Origin: Actinomycetota bacterium
GTDB lineage: Bacteria; Actinomycetota; Thermoleophilia; Solirubrobacterales; Solirubrobacteraceae
DNA: 16,411 nucleotides
Direction of reading: 5' to 3'
NCBI GenBank assembly: GCA_005888335.1
Contig: VAWY01000147.1
Location: forward strand, 1-16,411
The position numbers and the translations under genes are program-made. How positions within the stretch are numbered: position 1 is the stretch's first letter; each line of letters starts with the position of its first letter. Positions 6,699 to 13,538 of the stretch are shown here, piece by piece. The notes under the pieces are model-generated. The model did not search any database. It worked only from the letters and a program-made list of their open reading frames with translations, and was not told the origin of the DNA.

Positions 6699-7165
6699 CG
6701 CAGGTCGCCTCCGATGACGAGGACCACGTCTGCCGCAGGAGCTGCTGCGCGCACAGCCGCGCGGACGGCGCCGGCGTGGAGATCGAGCGCAGCGGCCACG
6801 GCGCGCGCGGCCCGGGGCAGACCGGAGCGGTAGCTGATCGTGCTCCTCGCGACCGGGGCGCGGGCGTCGCTGACGGCGAGCACATGAAAGCCGGCCTTGG
6901 CGAGGCGTGCGGCGATGCTCGCGGCCTTGCCGGTTCGACTGGTGCCGTTGAGCACCGTCACCGTCGGGGCTTTGCTGGGTGCCCGGTGGGGGCACCGGCC
7001 TGCGGGGGCCGGCGTGGGTCCGGCGTCCCCGGTCCGGTGCAGCGAGGCGGCGACGACCGCCGCCACGGCGGCGGCGGCGCTCAGGAGGGCGAGCGTGGCC
7101 CAGACACGTCGCGGTCCGGCCCGCCGGCCGCGGGTCGCCTGCGAGCGTCGGCGACCGTTGCTCAC
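6695..7165 (-). CDS. Stand-alone LytR C-terminal (LytR_C) domain protein
   Basis: The 156-aa protein has a basic N-terminus (NGRRRSQATRGRRAGPRR), one membrane helix at about 22-41, and a Pro/Ala linker. An extracytoplasmic LytR_C domain follows (about 68-155): VTVLNGTSRTGKAASIAARL, AGFHVLAVSDA, STISYRSG and VVLVIGGD. This domain normally follows the catalytic domain of LytR-CpsA-Psr enzymes, which attach glycopolymers to peptidoglycan. Here no catalytic domain is present, so an accessory or wall-associated role is inferred. Its GTG (7165) overlaps the DedA stop by 4 bp, and its own stop overlaps the next start, so translation is coupled on both sides. Confidence 0.85.
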   Translation of the reverse strand: MSNGRRRSQATRGRRAGPRRVWATLALLSAAAAVAAVVAASLHRTGDAGPTPAPAGRCPHRAPSKAPTVTVLNGTSRTGKAASIAARLAKAGFHVLAVSDARAPVARSTISYRSGLPRAARAVAAALDLHAGAVRAAVRAAAPAADVVLVIGGDLR

Positions 7166-7860
7166 CGCCGGCCGGCGCCGAGCTTGCGAGCGCCGCGGCG
7201 ATGCACGATCGCGCCACCGATGAACAGCGCGACGGCGGCAACGACGGCGTAGTCGGCGTAGCGGAAGTCGTGGTGGACCGTCTCCCAGGTGCCCCCGAGC
7301 GCCCATCCCGCGCCCGCAAAGCCGAAGCACCAGATCAGCGAGCCGGCCAAGGTCAGGGCGGTGTAGGTCGCGATGGGGCTTCCCAGGACGCCGGCGGGGA
7401 TCGAGATGAACGAGCGCACCACCGGGGTGATGCGGCCGAGGAAGACCGCTCGGTGCCCGAAGCGCTCGAACCATCGCTCGGCACGAGCGAAGGCCTGCGG
7501 ACTGACGTGCAGCCATCGGCCGTGGCGCTCGAGGAGCGGTCGCCCGCCGGCGACGCCGATGCCCCAGCCCACCAGCGACCCGGCGAGGTAGCCGAGCGCG
7601 CCGGTCACGGCGAGGATCAGGTAGCTCTCGGCGCCGGTGGCGAGCCTTGCGCCGAACAGGACGGGGTGCTGCCCGGCGATCGCGCCGGCCGCCAGCGCGC
7701 CGGCGTAGAGCATGATGAGCTCGCCGCCCACTGGCAGGAGGGCGTCGAGGCCCATCAGCGCGAAGACCGCGTATGCGCCGTGGTGGGCGATCCAGCTCGT
7801 TAGCTGGCTGGTCAGGGCGGCAAGGACGATCGGGGCGTCGGTGGTCGCGATGGCAGTCAT
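7162..7860 (-). CDS. DedA family membrane protein (first copy downstream of the epimerase)
   Basis: This 232-aa integral membrane protein matches DedA/SNARE-associated proteins: ALMGLDALLPVGGELIMLYA near the first re-entrant segment, GYLAGSLVGWGIGVAGG, GRPLLERHGRW, and the conserved VFLGRITPVVRSFISIPAGV. DedA proteins in other bacteria are linked to flipping of phospholipids or undecaprenyl phosphate; that role here is inference. The ATG at 7860 is chosen over upstream starts because the added residues are Pro/Ala-rich and would run into the epimerase gene, which ends 13 nt before this ATG. The usual acidic residue of the first motif is Asp here (LDALLPVGGE), and PxPGE is PVGGE, a divergent form compared with the second DedA in the same operon. 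Confidence 0.92.
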   Translation of the reverse strand: MTAIATTDAPIVLAALTSQLTSWIAHHGAYAVFALMGLDALLPVGGELIMLYAGALAAGAIAGQHPVLFGARLATGAESYLILAVTGALGYLAGSLVGWGIGVAGGRPLLERHGRWLHVSPQAFARAERWFERFGHRAVFLGRITPVVRSFISIPAGVLGSPIATYTALTLAGSLIWCFGFAGAGWALGGTWETVHHDFRYADYAVVAAVALFIGGAIVHRRGARKLGAGRR

Positions 7861-7873
7861 GGCGGCGGATGGG

Positions 7874-9175
7874 TCAGGTGCGCGCGGCGCGCAGTCGGCG
7901 CACGCCGCTGACGGCGCTGGCGGCGGCACCGGCGAACGCGATGAGCCAGAGGGCGTGACCGCGTGCGAGGCGGACGAGCTCGCCGGTCCAGCCCAGCCCG
8001 AGGCGGGCGGCCGCGCCGCCCGCGAGCATCGTGACGGCGACGACGAGCACGTCGCGGCGCTGGCGCGTCCAGTCGATGCGAGCGACGAGCGCGACCGCCA
8101 GGCCGAGCAGCGCCGTCAGGCCGAGGAAGCTCGCGGGGTCCTCGAGCGCTGGGATGCTGGTCACTGTGGCGGCGGCCACGCCGGCGATCACGCTGAGGAC
8201 GATGATCGCGAGGCTCGCCGGGGCCAGGGCCCACCGTCGGGCAGGGGCGGGGCGCGCCGGCGCCGGCTTCTCGGGCACGGCGCGACGCCAGGCGACGTAG
8301 TTGCGCACACCGTCCTCGAAACGCGTCGACGGCCGCCAGCCGAGCTCGCAGGCCGCTCGCGCACCGCACACCTGCACGCCGCCGAAGTCGCCGGGGCGGC
8401 CGTCGACGCGGACGACGTCGACGTCGCCGACGACTCGCTGGACCGTCTCGGCGATCTGGCGGACAGAGATGTCCTCGCCGCCGACGAGGTTGTAGGTGCG
8501 GTTGGCGGCGATGGGCCTGAGTGCCCGCACGACGCCGTCGGCGAGGTCCTCGACGTAGACGAAGCGGCGCGACTGCAGGCCATCGCCCGCGATGGTCAGC
8601 GGCTCGCCGCGCAATGCCCTGGCGACGAAGCTAGGAACGACCGCGGCTTCACGGGCCCGTGGCCCGTAGGGGATGCCGAAGCGCAGGATCGTGCACTCCA
8701 GGCCGTACAGCTCGGCGTAGGCGCGGCAGTACAGCTCGCCGGCGAGCTTGGTTGCCGTGTACAGGTGGGCGGGCGGACGCAGTGCGCTGTCCTCGTCGAC
8801 GGACTCAGCCTCCGTATCCGAGTACACCCAGATCGTCGATGCGTAGATCACGCGTCGGATTCCCGCGTCGCGGGCGGCCTGCAGGACGTGCAACGTCCCG
8901 CGCGCGTTGAGCTCCTCGGCCTCGACCGGCGCCGCGGCGACCTCGCCGACGTCGGCGGCGGCGGCCAGGTGGACGACCGCGTCGCAAGCGACCATCGCGG
9001 CGCGGACGGCCGCGAGGTCGCGAATGTCGGCCAACACCGTGTGGACGTCTGTGGGGGCATGGTGCGGGGACGCGCGCAGGTCGAGAATTCGCGGCTGGTG
9101 GCCGGCGGCGATCAGTTGGTCGACGACGTGCGAGCCGATGAACCCGGCGCCGCCGGTCACGAGCACCCGGCTCAT
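7874..9175 (-). CDS. NAD-dependent epimerase/dehydratase fused to a C-terminal membrane domain
   Basis: Residues 1-300 form an extended SDR enzyme of the nucleotide-sugar epimerase/dehydratase type. Visible features are the Rossmann motif VTGGAGFIGSH (6-16), DAVVHLAA (65-72), S113/T114 in YASTIWVY, the catalytic pair Y139/K143 in YTATK, and the substrate-side RFGIPYGPRA and RRFVYVEDLADGV. Residues 301-315 are a Pro/Ala linker. Residues 316-433 carry four hydrophobic segments (about 316-337, 348-366, 375-393, 404-424), which is unusual for this family of soluble enzymes. The likely substrate is a nucleotide-linked or lipid-linked sugar at the membrane. The ATG at 9175 overlaps the upstream DedA stop (ATGA), and a second DedA gene follows after 13 nt. 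The exact reaction cannot be told from sequence. Confidence 0.9.
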   Translation of the reverse strand: MSRVLVTGGAGFIGSHVVDQLIAAGHQPRILDLRASPHHAPTDVHTVLADIRDLAAVRAAMVACDAVVHLAAAADVGEVAAAPVEAEELNARGTLHVLQAARDAGIRRVIYASTIWVYSDTEAESVDEDSALRPPAHLYTATKLAGELYCRAYAELYGLECTILRFGIPYGPRAREAAVVPSFVARALRGEPLTIAGDGLQSRRFVYVEDLADGVVRALRPIAANRTYNLVGGEDISVRQIAETVQRVVGDVDVVRVDGRPGDFGGVQVCGARAACELGWRPSTRFEDGVRNYVAWRRAVPEKPAPARPAPARRWALAPASLAIIVLSVIAGVAAATVTSIPALEDPASFLGLTALLGLAVALVARIDWTRQRRDVLVVAVTMLAGGAAARLGLGWTGELVRLARGHALWLIAFAGAAASAVSGVRRLRAART

Positions 9176-9792
9176 GGCACGGCGTCGAGGTCAGGAGCGG
9201 GGCGCCGGCTGCGGCGCACGCGCCGGCGAATCGACAGCGCGATCGCCAGGACGGCGAGCGCGGCCAGACCGGCCAGTCCGGCCCGGCGCACGAGCTGCTC
9301 GGCCGCATGCCCCACGACATAAGCCAGCACGCCGACCGTGGTCGCCCAGGCGATGCCGCCAAGCGCGTTCCAGAGCGCGAAAACTGGCCAGCGCATCCGG
9401 TTGATCCCCGCAAGCCAAGCGGCGGCGATCCGCAGGCCGGTGACCCAGCGGCCGAGGAAGACCGCCTTGGGGCCGTGGCGCGCGAAGAACGGCTCGCCGC
9501 GTTCGAGCAGCCCCCGGCGGTGATGCTCAAAGGGGCCGGGCCGCTCGAGCAGCCAGCGGCCCCCGCGGCGACCGAGGACGAAGCCGAGGTTGTCGCCGAG
9601 GATCGCGGCGCCAGCCGCGACGGCGATCACCGCGGAGATCTGAAGATGGCCCTGCTGGGCGAGGACCGCCGCGGCGATCAGCGCGGTCTCACCGGGCAGC
9701 GGCACCCCCATCGATTCCCCCCCGACGAGCCCGGCCAGCGCTGCGTAGGCCAGGCTCGCCGGCAGGTGCGAGAGGCTGAGCGCCGCGCTCAC
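9172..9792 (-). CDS. DedA family membrane protein (copy upstream of the epimerase)
   Basis: The 206-aa protein carries the canonical DedA signatures. These are GGESMGVPLPGETALIAAAV (acidic residue plus PxPGE), GDNLGFVLGRRGGRWLLER, and FFARHGPKAVFLGRWVTGLR with the conserved GR...R pair, then AAAWLAGINRM. Several membrane or re-entrant helices are evident, and the tail is basic. The GTG at 9792 overlaps the EamA-type stop by 4 bp, and its own stop overlaps the epimerase ATG. It is clearly diverged from the other DedA copy in this operon, so the two are unlikely to be a recent duplication. A lipid or polyprenyl-phosphate flippase role is inferred from the family. Confidence 0.93.
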   Translation of the reverse strand: MSAALSLSHLPASLAYAALAGLVGGESMGVPLPGETALIAAAVLAQQGHLQISAVIAVAAGAAILGDNLGFVLGRRGGRWLLERPGPFEHHRRGLLERGEPFFARHGPKAVFLGRWVTGLRIAAAWLAGINRMRWPVFALWNALGGIAWATTVGVLAYVVGHAAEQLVRRAGLAGLAALAVLAIALSIRRRVRRSRRPAPDLDAVP

Positions 9793-10661
9793 AGCGGCCG
9801 AGGATCGGAGAGCGCCGACGAGGGAAGCAGCACGGCCGCCGCGCAGACCATCGCGAAGCCCGCACACTCGATCGTCAGCCCGAGCGCCCCGGTGGGCATG
9901 GGGTCGCCGAAGACGACGATCCCGCCGGCGATATATGCGACGTTGGCCATCAGCCCGGTGAGCGCGATGACGGGCACCGCCTCGCCCTCCTGCAGACCGC
10001 GCGCCGACGCGTACTGCGCGGCGACGCTGGCGGCGATGGCCACCCCGAGCCATGGCGCGAGCACTGCGGCCGTCCCGTGCGTGGGCAGGCCGGTCAGCGC
10101 CTTGACCGCGACGTCCGCGACCCCGAACAAGCTGCCCCCGGCGGCCCCCACCAGCAGCCCGCGATGATCGGCCAGGCGCCCGACGCGCCGGCCGAGCATC
10201 AGGCTCAGCCCGACGATGACCAGCACGCCCTCGAAGCCCAGCAGCGACGCGGCGCGAAACGCCGAGTGCGGTCCGTCCAGGGGCGGCACGCTGGCCACGA
10301 GCAGCGCCACGCCGAGACCGCTCAGCGCGGCGCCCCATGCCTGCCTCCGCGTGACGCGCAGGGCAAAGCGTCGCTCGCCTGTCACTCCGAGCAACACGAC
10401 GCCGGCGGCGAGCACCGCCTGGACGACGGACAGCGGGGCGAGCGCCATCGCGGCGATGTGCAGGACGCCGGCCCCGGTCGCCATAGCCAGACCGATCGCG
10501 AACCACTTCGAGGCCAGGAGCGATCGCGCCGTCCGCAGCGGGCGGCGGATGTCGACAGCGTGCGCGTGCTGGGCGCCGCGGTGCTTGTAGAGCGAGCCGA
10601 GGTTCGTGATGCATGCGCAGGCCAGCGCGAGCGCCAGGCCGAGCTCGAGACTCAGAGTCAT
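9789..10661 (-). CDS. DMT-superfamily (EamA/NIPA-like) transporter
   Basis: This 290-aa protein has about nine hydrophobic segments and an internal two-half layout typical of the drug/metabolite transporter superfamily. The first helix is followed by a basic segment, YKHRGAQ...RRPLRTARSLLASKW. Later come APLSVVQAVLAAGVVLLGV and GGSLFGVADVAVKALTGL. Members move diverse metabolites; related small DMT proteins flip lipid-linked sugars, and NIPA relatives move Mg2+. The substrate here cannot be read from sequence. The ATG at 10661 lacks a ribosome site and lies 24 nt after a CTCAT direct-repeat box, with TACACC between, suggesting a leaderless transcript. It is the first gene of the seven-gene minus-strand unit. 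Confidence 0.85.
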   Translation of the reverse strand: MTLSLELGLALALACACITNLGSLYKHRGAQHAHAVDIRRPLRTARSLLASKWFAIGLAMATGAGVLHIAAMALAPLSVVQAVLAAGVVLLGVTGERRFALRVTRRQAWGAALSGLGVALLVASVPPLDGPHSAFRAASLLGFEGVLVIVGLSLMLGRRVGRLADHRGLLVGAAGGSLFGVADVAVKALTGLPTHGTAAVLAPWLGVAIAASVAAQYASARGLQEGEAVPVIALTGLMANVAYIAGGIVVFGDPMPTGALGLTIECAGFAMVCAAAVLLPSSALSDPRPL

Positions 10662-10685
10662 CGGAGCCTGGTGTAGCCCGCCGCG

Positions 10686-10702
10686 ATGAGATGGCGATGA
10701 GG
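10686..10702 (-). promoter_or_regulatory. CTCAT direct-repeat box before the EamA-DedA-epimerase operon
   Basis: On the minus strand this reads CCTCAT-CGCCA-TCTCAT: two half-sites with an 11-bp period, ending 24 nt before the ATG at 10661. A possible -10 element, TACACC, lies between. The same box precedes the PAP2, response-regulator and DUF2334 units. Binding by the OmpR-type regulator encoded at 11464 is inferred from the period and the shared position. Confidence 0.6.
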
Positions 10703-10773
10703 CGGCGTCGCAGGCCGTCGTGCCTGACGCCCTGGGCGTCGGCCGTGGGGGTGCGCCGGCCGGCCCGCCATGC

Positions 10774-11370
10774 TCAGGCCGTGCGGCGCCGCCTCGGGAG
10801 GTCGAGCACGCGGTCCCACAGCGCTCCGCAGATCCGGGCGACGGTCTCGATGAGCCGCCTGGTCGGGGCGGCGAAATACAGAGCGCCGGCGACCGCCATG
10901 CCGATCAGCGCCCCCGCCACGACGTCTCCGGGGTAGTGCGTGCCGACATAGACGCGCGAGAACGAGAGCAGCGCGGCCAGCACGAGCATGAGCGTGCCCA
11001 TTGCGCGGTCGTACAGCCAGATGCCGAGCGCGAGCGCGAAGGCGCCGGTCGCGTGGTCGCTGGGGAACGACGGGTCATGCGAGCGCGCGATCAGCAGATG
11101 CGCGTGCGCGGGGTGGGCGAGGTAGGGCCGGGTGCGATCGACCAGATGCGAGATGGGCTGGTTGAGCAGCAGGGCCAGGCCGGCCGCTGCCGTGGCCAGC
11201 ACCGCTCCGCGGCGGCGCTCGCCGCGGCGGGCGCCCCACGGAGCCAGGAACGTCAGCGCGACGAGGACGACCAGGACCGCCGGCAGATCGTTGGCCAGAA
11301 CCCTGAACACATGATCCGGGAGGGACTCCCCGCTGAGCCCGTTGACGGTTCGGTACAGGCTGTAGTCCAC
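10774..11370 (-). CDS. PAP2 family phosphatase
   Basis: This 198-aa integral membrane phosphatase of the PAP2 superfamily probably acts on lipid phosphates such as undecaprenyl pyrophosphate on the outer face of the membrane. Motif 1 is present as DRTRPY, motif 2 as PSFPSDHATGAFA, and motif 3 as SRVYVGTHYPGDV, with the nucleophile-activating His and Asp. The lysine of the classical motif 1 (Kx6RP) is replaced by Ser, as also seems to occur in BcrC-like members. About five to six helices are visible and the tail is basic. The GTG at 11370 has no ribosome site and lies 27 nt after a CTCAT box, so a leaderless message is likely. It is divergent from the two-component genes, with 93 nt between the start codons. 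Confidence 0.93.
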   Translation of the reverse strand: MDYSLYRTVNGLSGESLPDHVFRVLANDLPAVLVVLVALTFLAPWGARRGERRRGAVLATAAAGLALLLNQPISHLVDRTRPYLAHPAHAHLLIARSHDPSFPSDHATGAFALALGIWLYDRAMGTLMLVLAALLSFSRVYVGTHYPGDVVAGALIGMAVAGALYFAAPTRRLIETVARICGALWDRVLDLPRRRRTA

Positions 11371-11397
11371 GCCAGCGGCCCTCGCTACCCCGCCTGC

Positions 11398-11414
11398 GTG
11401 AGAGCGATATGAGA
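11398..11414 (-). promoter_or_regulatory. CTCAT direct-repeat box before the PAP2 gene
   Basis: On the minus strand this reads TCTCAT-ATCGC-TCTCAC: two half-sites with an 11-bp period, ending 27 nt before the GTG of the PAP2 gene. A weak -10-like TAGCGA lies downstream. It is the clearest of the four boxes, with CTCTCA repeated exactly. Confidence 0.65.
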
Positions 11415-11423
11415 GAGCCGCCG

Positions 11424-11440
11424 GTTCATTCTGGCCTCAT
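11424..11440 (+). promoter_or_regulatory. CTCAT direct-repeat box before the two-component operon
   Basis: On the plus strand this reads GTTCAT-TCTGG-CCTCAT: two half-sites with an 11-bp period, ending 23 nt before the GTG at 11464. A -10-like CAGACT lies 8 nt before the start codon. Its presence implies autoregulation of the response regulator. Confidence 0.6.
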
Positions 11441-11463
11441 CGACCGCTGCCAGACTCCTGGCC

Positions 11464-12144
11464 GTGCGCGTGCTCATCATCGAGGACGATGTCAAGATGG
11501 CGGCGCTCCTGCGCCGCGGCCTGCAGGGCGACGGCGCCGTGGTCGACGTCGCACCGCAGGGCGAGGAAGCGCTGTGGCGCACCGCGGCGACGCCGTTCGA
11601 CGCCATCGTCCTCGACGTCATGCTGCCGGGTATCGACGGTTTCGAGACCTGCCGGCGGCTACGTGCCGACGGCGTCTGGGTGCCGGTGCTGATGTTGACC
11701 GCCCGCGACGCAGTCGATGATCGGGTCCGCGGCCTGGATGGCGGTGCCGATGACTACCTGACCAAGCCGTTCTCGTTCGCCGAGCTGTCGGCGCGGCTGC
11801 GCGCGCTGGCACGCCGCGGTCCGGTCGAGCGGCCCACCGTGCTCGAGGTCGGCGATCTGCGCCTCGATCCGGCGACGATGCGCGTCTGGCGCGGCGACGT
11901 CGAGATCTCGCTGTCGACGAAGGAGTTCGCGCTGCTGGAGACGTTCATGCGCCGCCCCGGCGAGGTGCTCTCGCGCTACGACCTCCTGGAGCGGGTGTGG
12001 GACTACGACTACGAGCATCGCTCCAACGTCGTCGAGGTCTACGTGCGCTACCTGCGCGAGAAGATCGACCGTCCGTTCGGGCGCGACAGCATCGAGACGC
12101 TGCGCGGGGCGGGCTACCGGCTGTGCACCCCATCCGCGTCCTGA
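11464..12144 (+). CDS. OmpR/PhoB-type response regulator
   Basis: This is a 226-aa, two-domain transcription factor. The receiver has acidic residues EDD (7-9), phospho-acceptor D51 in AIVLDVMLPGIDG, T79 in LMLTARD, and K101 in DDYLTKPF. The winged-helix domain (about 128-222) includes LSTKEFALLETFMRRPGEVL, RYDLLERVWD, RSNVVEVYVRYLREKID and ETLRGAGYRL. The start is a GTG at 11464. It overlaps the sensor kinase by 22 nt, so the pair is co-translated. A direct-repeat box with the 11-bp period expected for OmpR-type dimers lies just upstream, and similar boxes precede three neighbouring units. I infer that it controls these units and itself. The signal sensed by the system is unknown. Confidence 0.96.
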   Translation: MRVLIIEDDVKMAALLRRGLQGDGAVVDVAPQGEEALWRTAATPFDAIVLDVMLPGIDGFETCRRLRADGVWVPVLMLTARDAVDDRVRGLDGGADDYLTKPFSFAELSARLRALARRGPVERPTVLEVGDLRLDPATMRVWRGDVEISLSTKEFALLETFMRRPGEVLSRYDLLERVWDYDYEHRSNVVEVYVRYLREKIDRPFGRDSIETLRGAGYRLCTPSAS

Positions 12145-13493
12145 AGCGGGCGCCGGTCCGGCTCAAGCTCACGCTGGCCTTCGCCGGCGTGATGGCGGTG
12201 CTGCTGGCCGGGGTCGGGCTGTTCTTGTACTTCCACTTCAGGACGGGGCTCGACGACGGGATCAACCAGGGGCTGCAGGCGCGGGCCAGCGACGTCGCGA
12301 CGCTGGCCCGGCAGCCGGGCACCCCGCCGCTGGGCGGCCGCGACCCGTTGAGCGAGCGCGGCGCGAGCTTCGCCGAGATCCTCGCGCCCGACGGGCGCGT
12401 GCTCGACGCCAGCCCGCAGCTCGCCGGCCGAGCGCTCCTCAGCCGCCGCGAGTTCGCGCTCGCTCGACGCTCCACGGTGATCCTCGAGCGCGGCGAGCGT
12501 GCCCGCCTGCTGGCCCGCCCGGTCGCTGGGTCGCGCCCGCGGGTGGTCGTCGTCGGCGTGTCGCTGGCCCAGCGCGAGCGCGCGCTGGAGACGCTCGGCG
12601 GGGCGCTGCTCATCGGCGGCTCGCTGGCGCTGCTACTGGCGTCGGCGGCCGGCTACGCGCTCGCCTTTCGCGCGTTGAGCCCGGTCGAGTCGATGCGCGC
12701 CCGCGCCGAGGCGATCCCCGCCGCTGACCCCGACGCCCGGCTGCCGGTGCCCGAGGCGCGCGACGAGCTGCAGCGCCTCGCGCTCACGCTCAACGCGATG
12801 CTCGGCCGGCTGGACGTCGCGTTCGCCCGCGAGCGCGCGTTCGTCGCCGACGCCAGCCACGAGCTGCGCACGCCTCTGTCGCTCCTCAAGCTCGAGCTCG
12901 AGCTGGCCCTGCGCGACCGCGGCTCGGCTACCGAGCTGGAGGCCGCGATCCGCTCCGGCGCCGAGGAGGTCGATCGCCTGGTCAAACTCGCCGAAGATCT
13001 GCTCGTTATCGCGCGCGCGGACCAAGGCGGGCTCCCGGTGCGCAAAGCGCCGATCACGATCCGCGAGACGCTGCAGCGCGTGGCCGATCGCTTCGCCGCA
13101 TCGAGCAACGGCGAGCGGCGCCAGATCGCCGTCCACGCCAGCGACGCGCTGCGCGTCGACGCCGATGCGCAGCGTCTCGAGCAGGCCCTGGCGAACCTGG
13201 TCGACAACGCGCTGCGTCACGGGGCCGGAACGGTCACGGTGTCGGCCACACGTCAGAACGGGTCCCTCGAGCTGCACGTCACCGACGAGGGCGCCGGCTT
13301 CCCACCCGGGCTCCTGACTACGGCGTTCGAGCGCTTCAGCCGCGCCGATCGCGCCCGCGCGCGCGGCGGAACCGGACTCGGCTTGGCGATCGTCGAAGCC
13401 ATCGCCCGGGCCCACAGCGGCAGCGTCGGCGCGACCAACCGGCCAACGGGCGGTGCCGACGTGTGGCTCACGCTCCCTGAGGCGGCGCGCTGA
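12123..13493 (+). CDS. Membrane sensor histidine kinase
   Basis: The 456-aa kinase partners the response regulator just upstream. Order of parts: membrane helix 1 (about 17-38), extracytoplasmic sensor region (about 40-155), membrane helix 2 (about 158-182), HAMP linker (about 183-235), HisKA with H246 in FVADASHELRTPLSLL, and HATPase. Catalytic boxes are NLVDNALRHG (N), DEGAGF (G1), FERFSR (F) and GGTGLGLAIV (G2). The start is a GTG at 12123 inside the end of the regulator gene; upstream in-frame sequence is an antisense-like shadow of that gene. The sensor region has no recognised small-molecule domain. All residues needed for autophosphorylation are present. Confidence 0.95.
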   Translation: MHPIRVLKRAPVRLKLTLAFAGVMAVLLAGVGLFLYFHFRTGLDDGINQGLQARASDVATLARQPGTPPLGGRDPLSERGASFAEILAPDGRVLDASPQLAGRALLSRREFALARRSTVILERGERARLLARPVAGSRPRVVVVGVSLAQRERALETLGGALLIGGSLALLLASAAGYALAFRALSPVESMRARAEAIPAADPDARLPVPEARDELQRLALTLNAMLGRLDVAFARERAFVADASHELRTPLSLLKLELELALRDRGSATELEAAIRSGAEEVDRLVKLAEDLLVIARADQGGLPVRKAPITIRETLQRVADRFAASSNGERRQIAVHASDALRVDADAQRLEQALANLVDNALRHGAGTVTVSATRQNGSLELHVTDEGAGFPPGLLTTAFERFSRADRARARGGTGLGLAIVEAIARAHSGSVGATNRPTGGADVWLTLPEAAR

Positions 13494-13498
13494 TCGGC

Positions 13499-13515
13499 TC
13501 TCATCACCACCTCAC
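13499..13515 (+). promoter_or_regulatory. CTCAT direct-repeat box before the DUF2334 operon
   Basis: On the plus strand this reads TCTCAT-CACCA-CCTCAC: two half-sites with an 11-bp period, ending 23 nt before the ATG at 13539. It lies in the 45-nt gap after the kinase gene and indicates a separate promoter there. It also supports 13539 as the start of the next gene. Confidence 0.6.
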
Positions 13516-13538
13516 CAGGGCTTGTCACCGTCGCCGCG

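Noticed and set aside
7712..9322. Long plus-strand open frame (536 codons)
   Set aside because: It lies antisense to the epimerase gene, is rich in Arg/Asp/Ala typical of the complement of GC-rich coding DNA, and matches no family, while the minus strand has complete SDR motifs.
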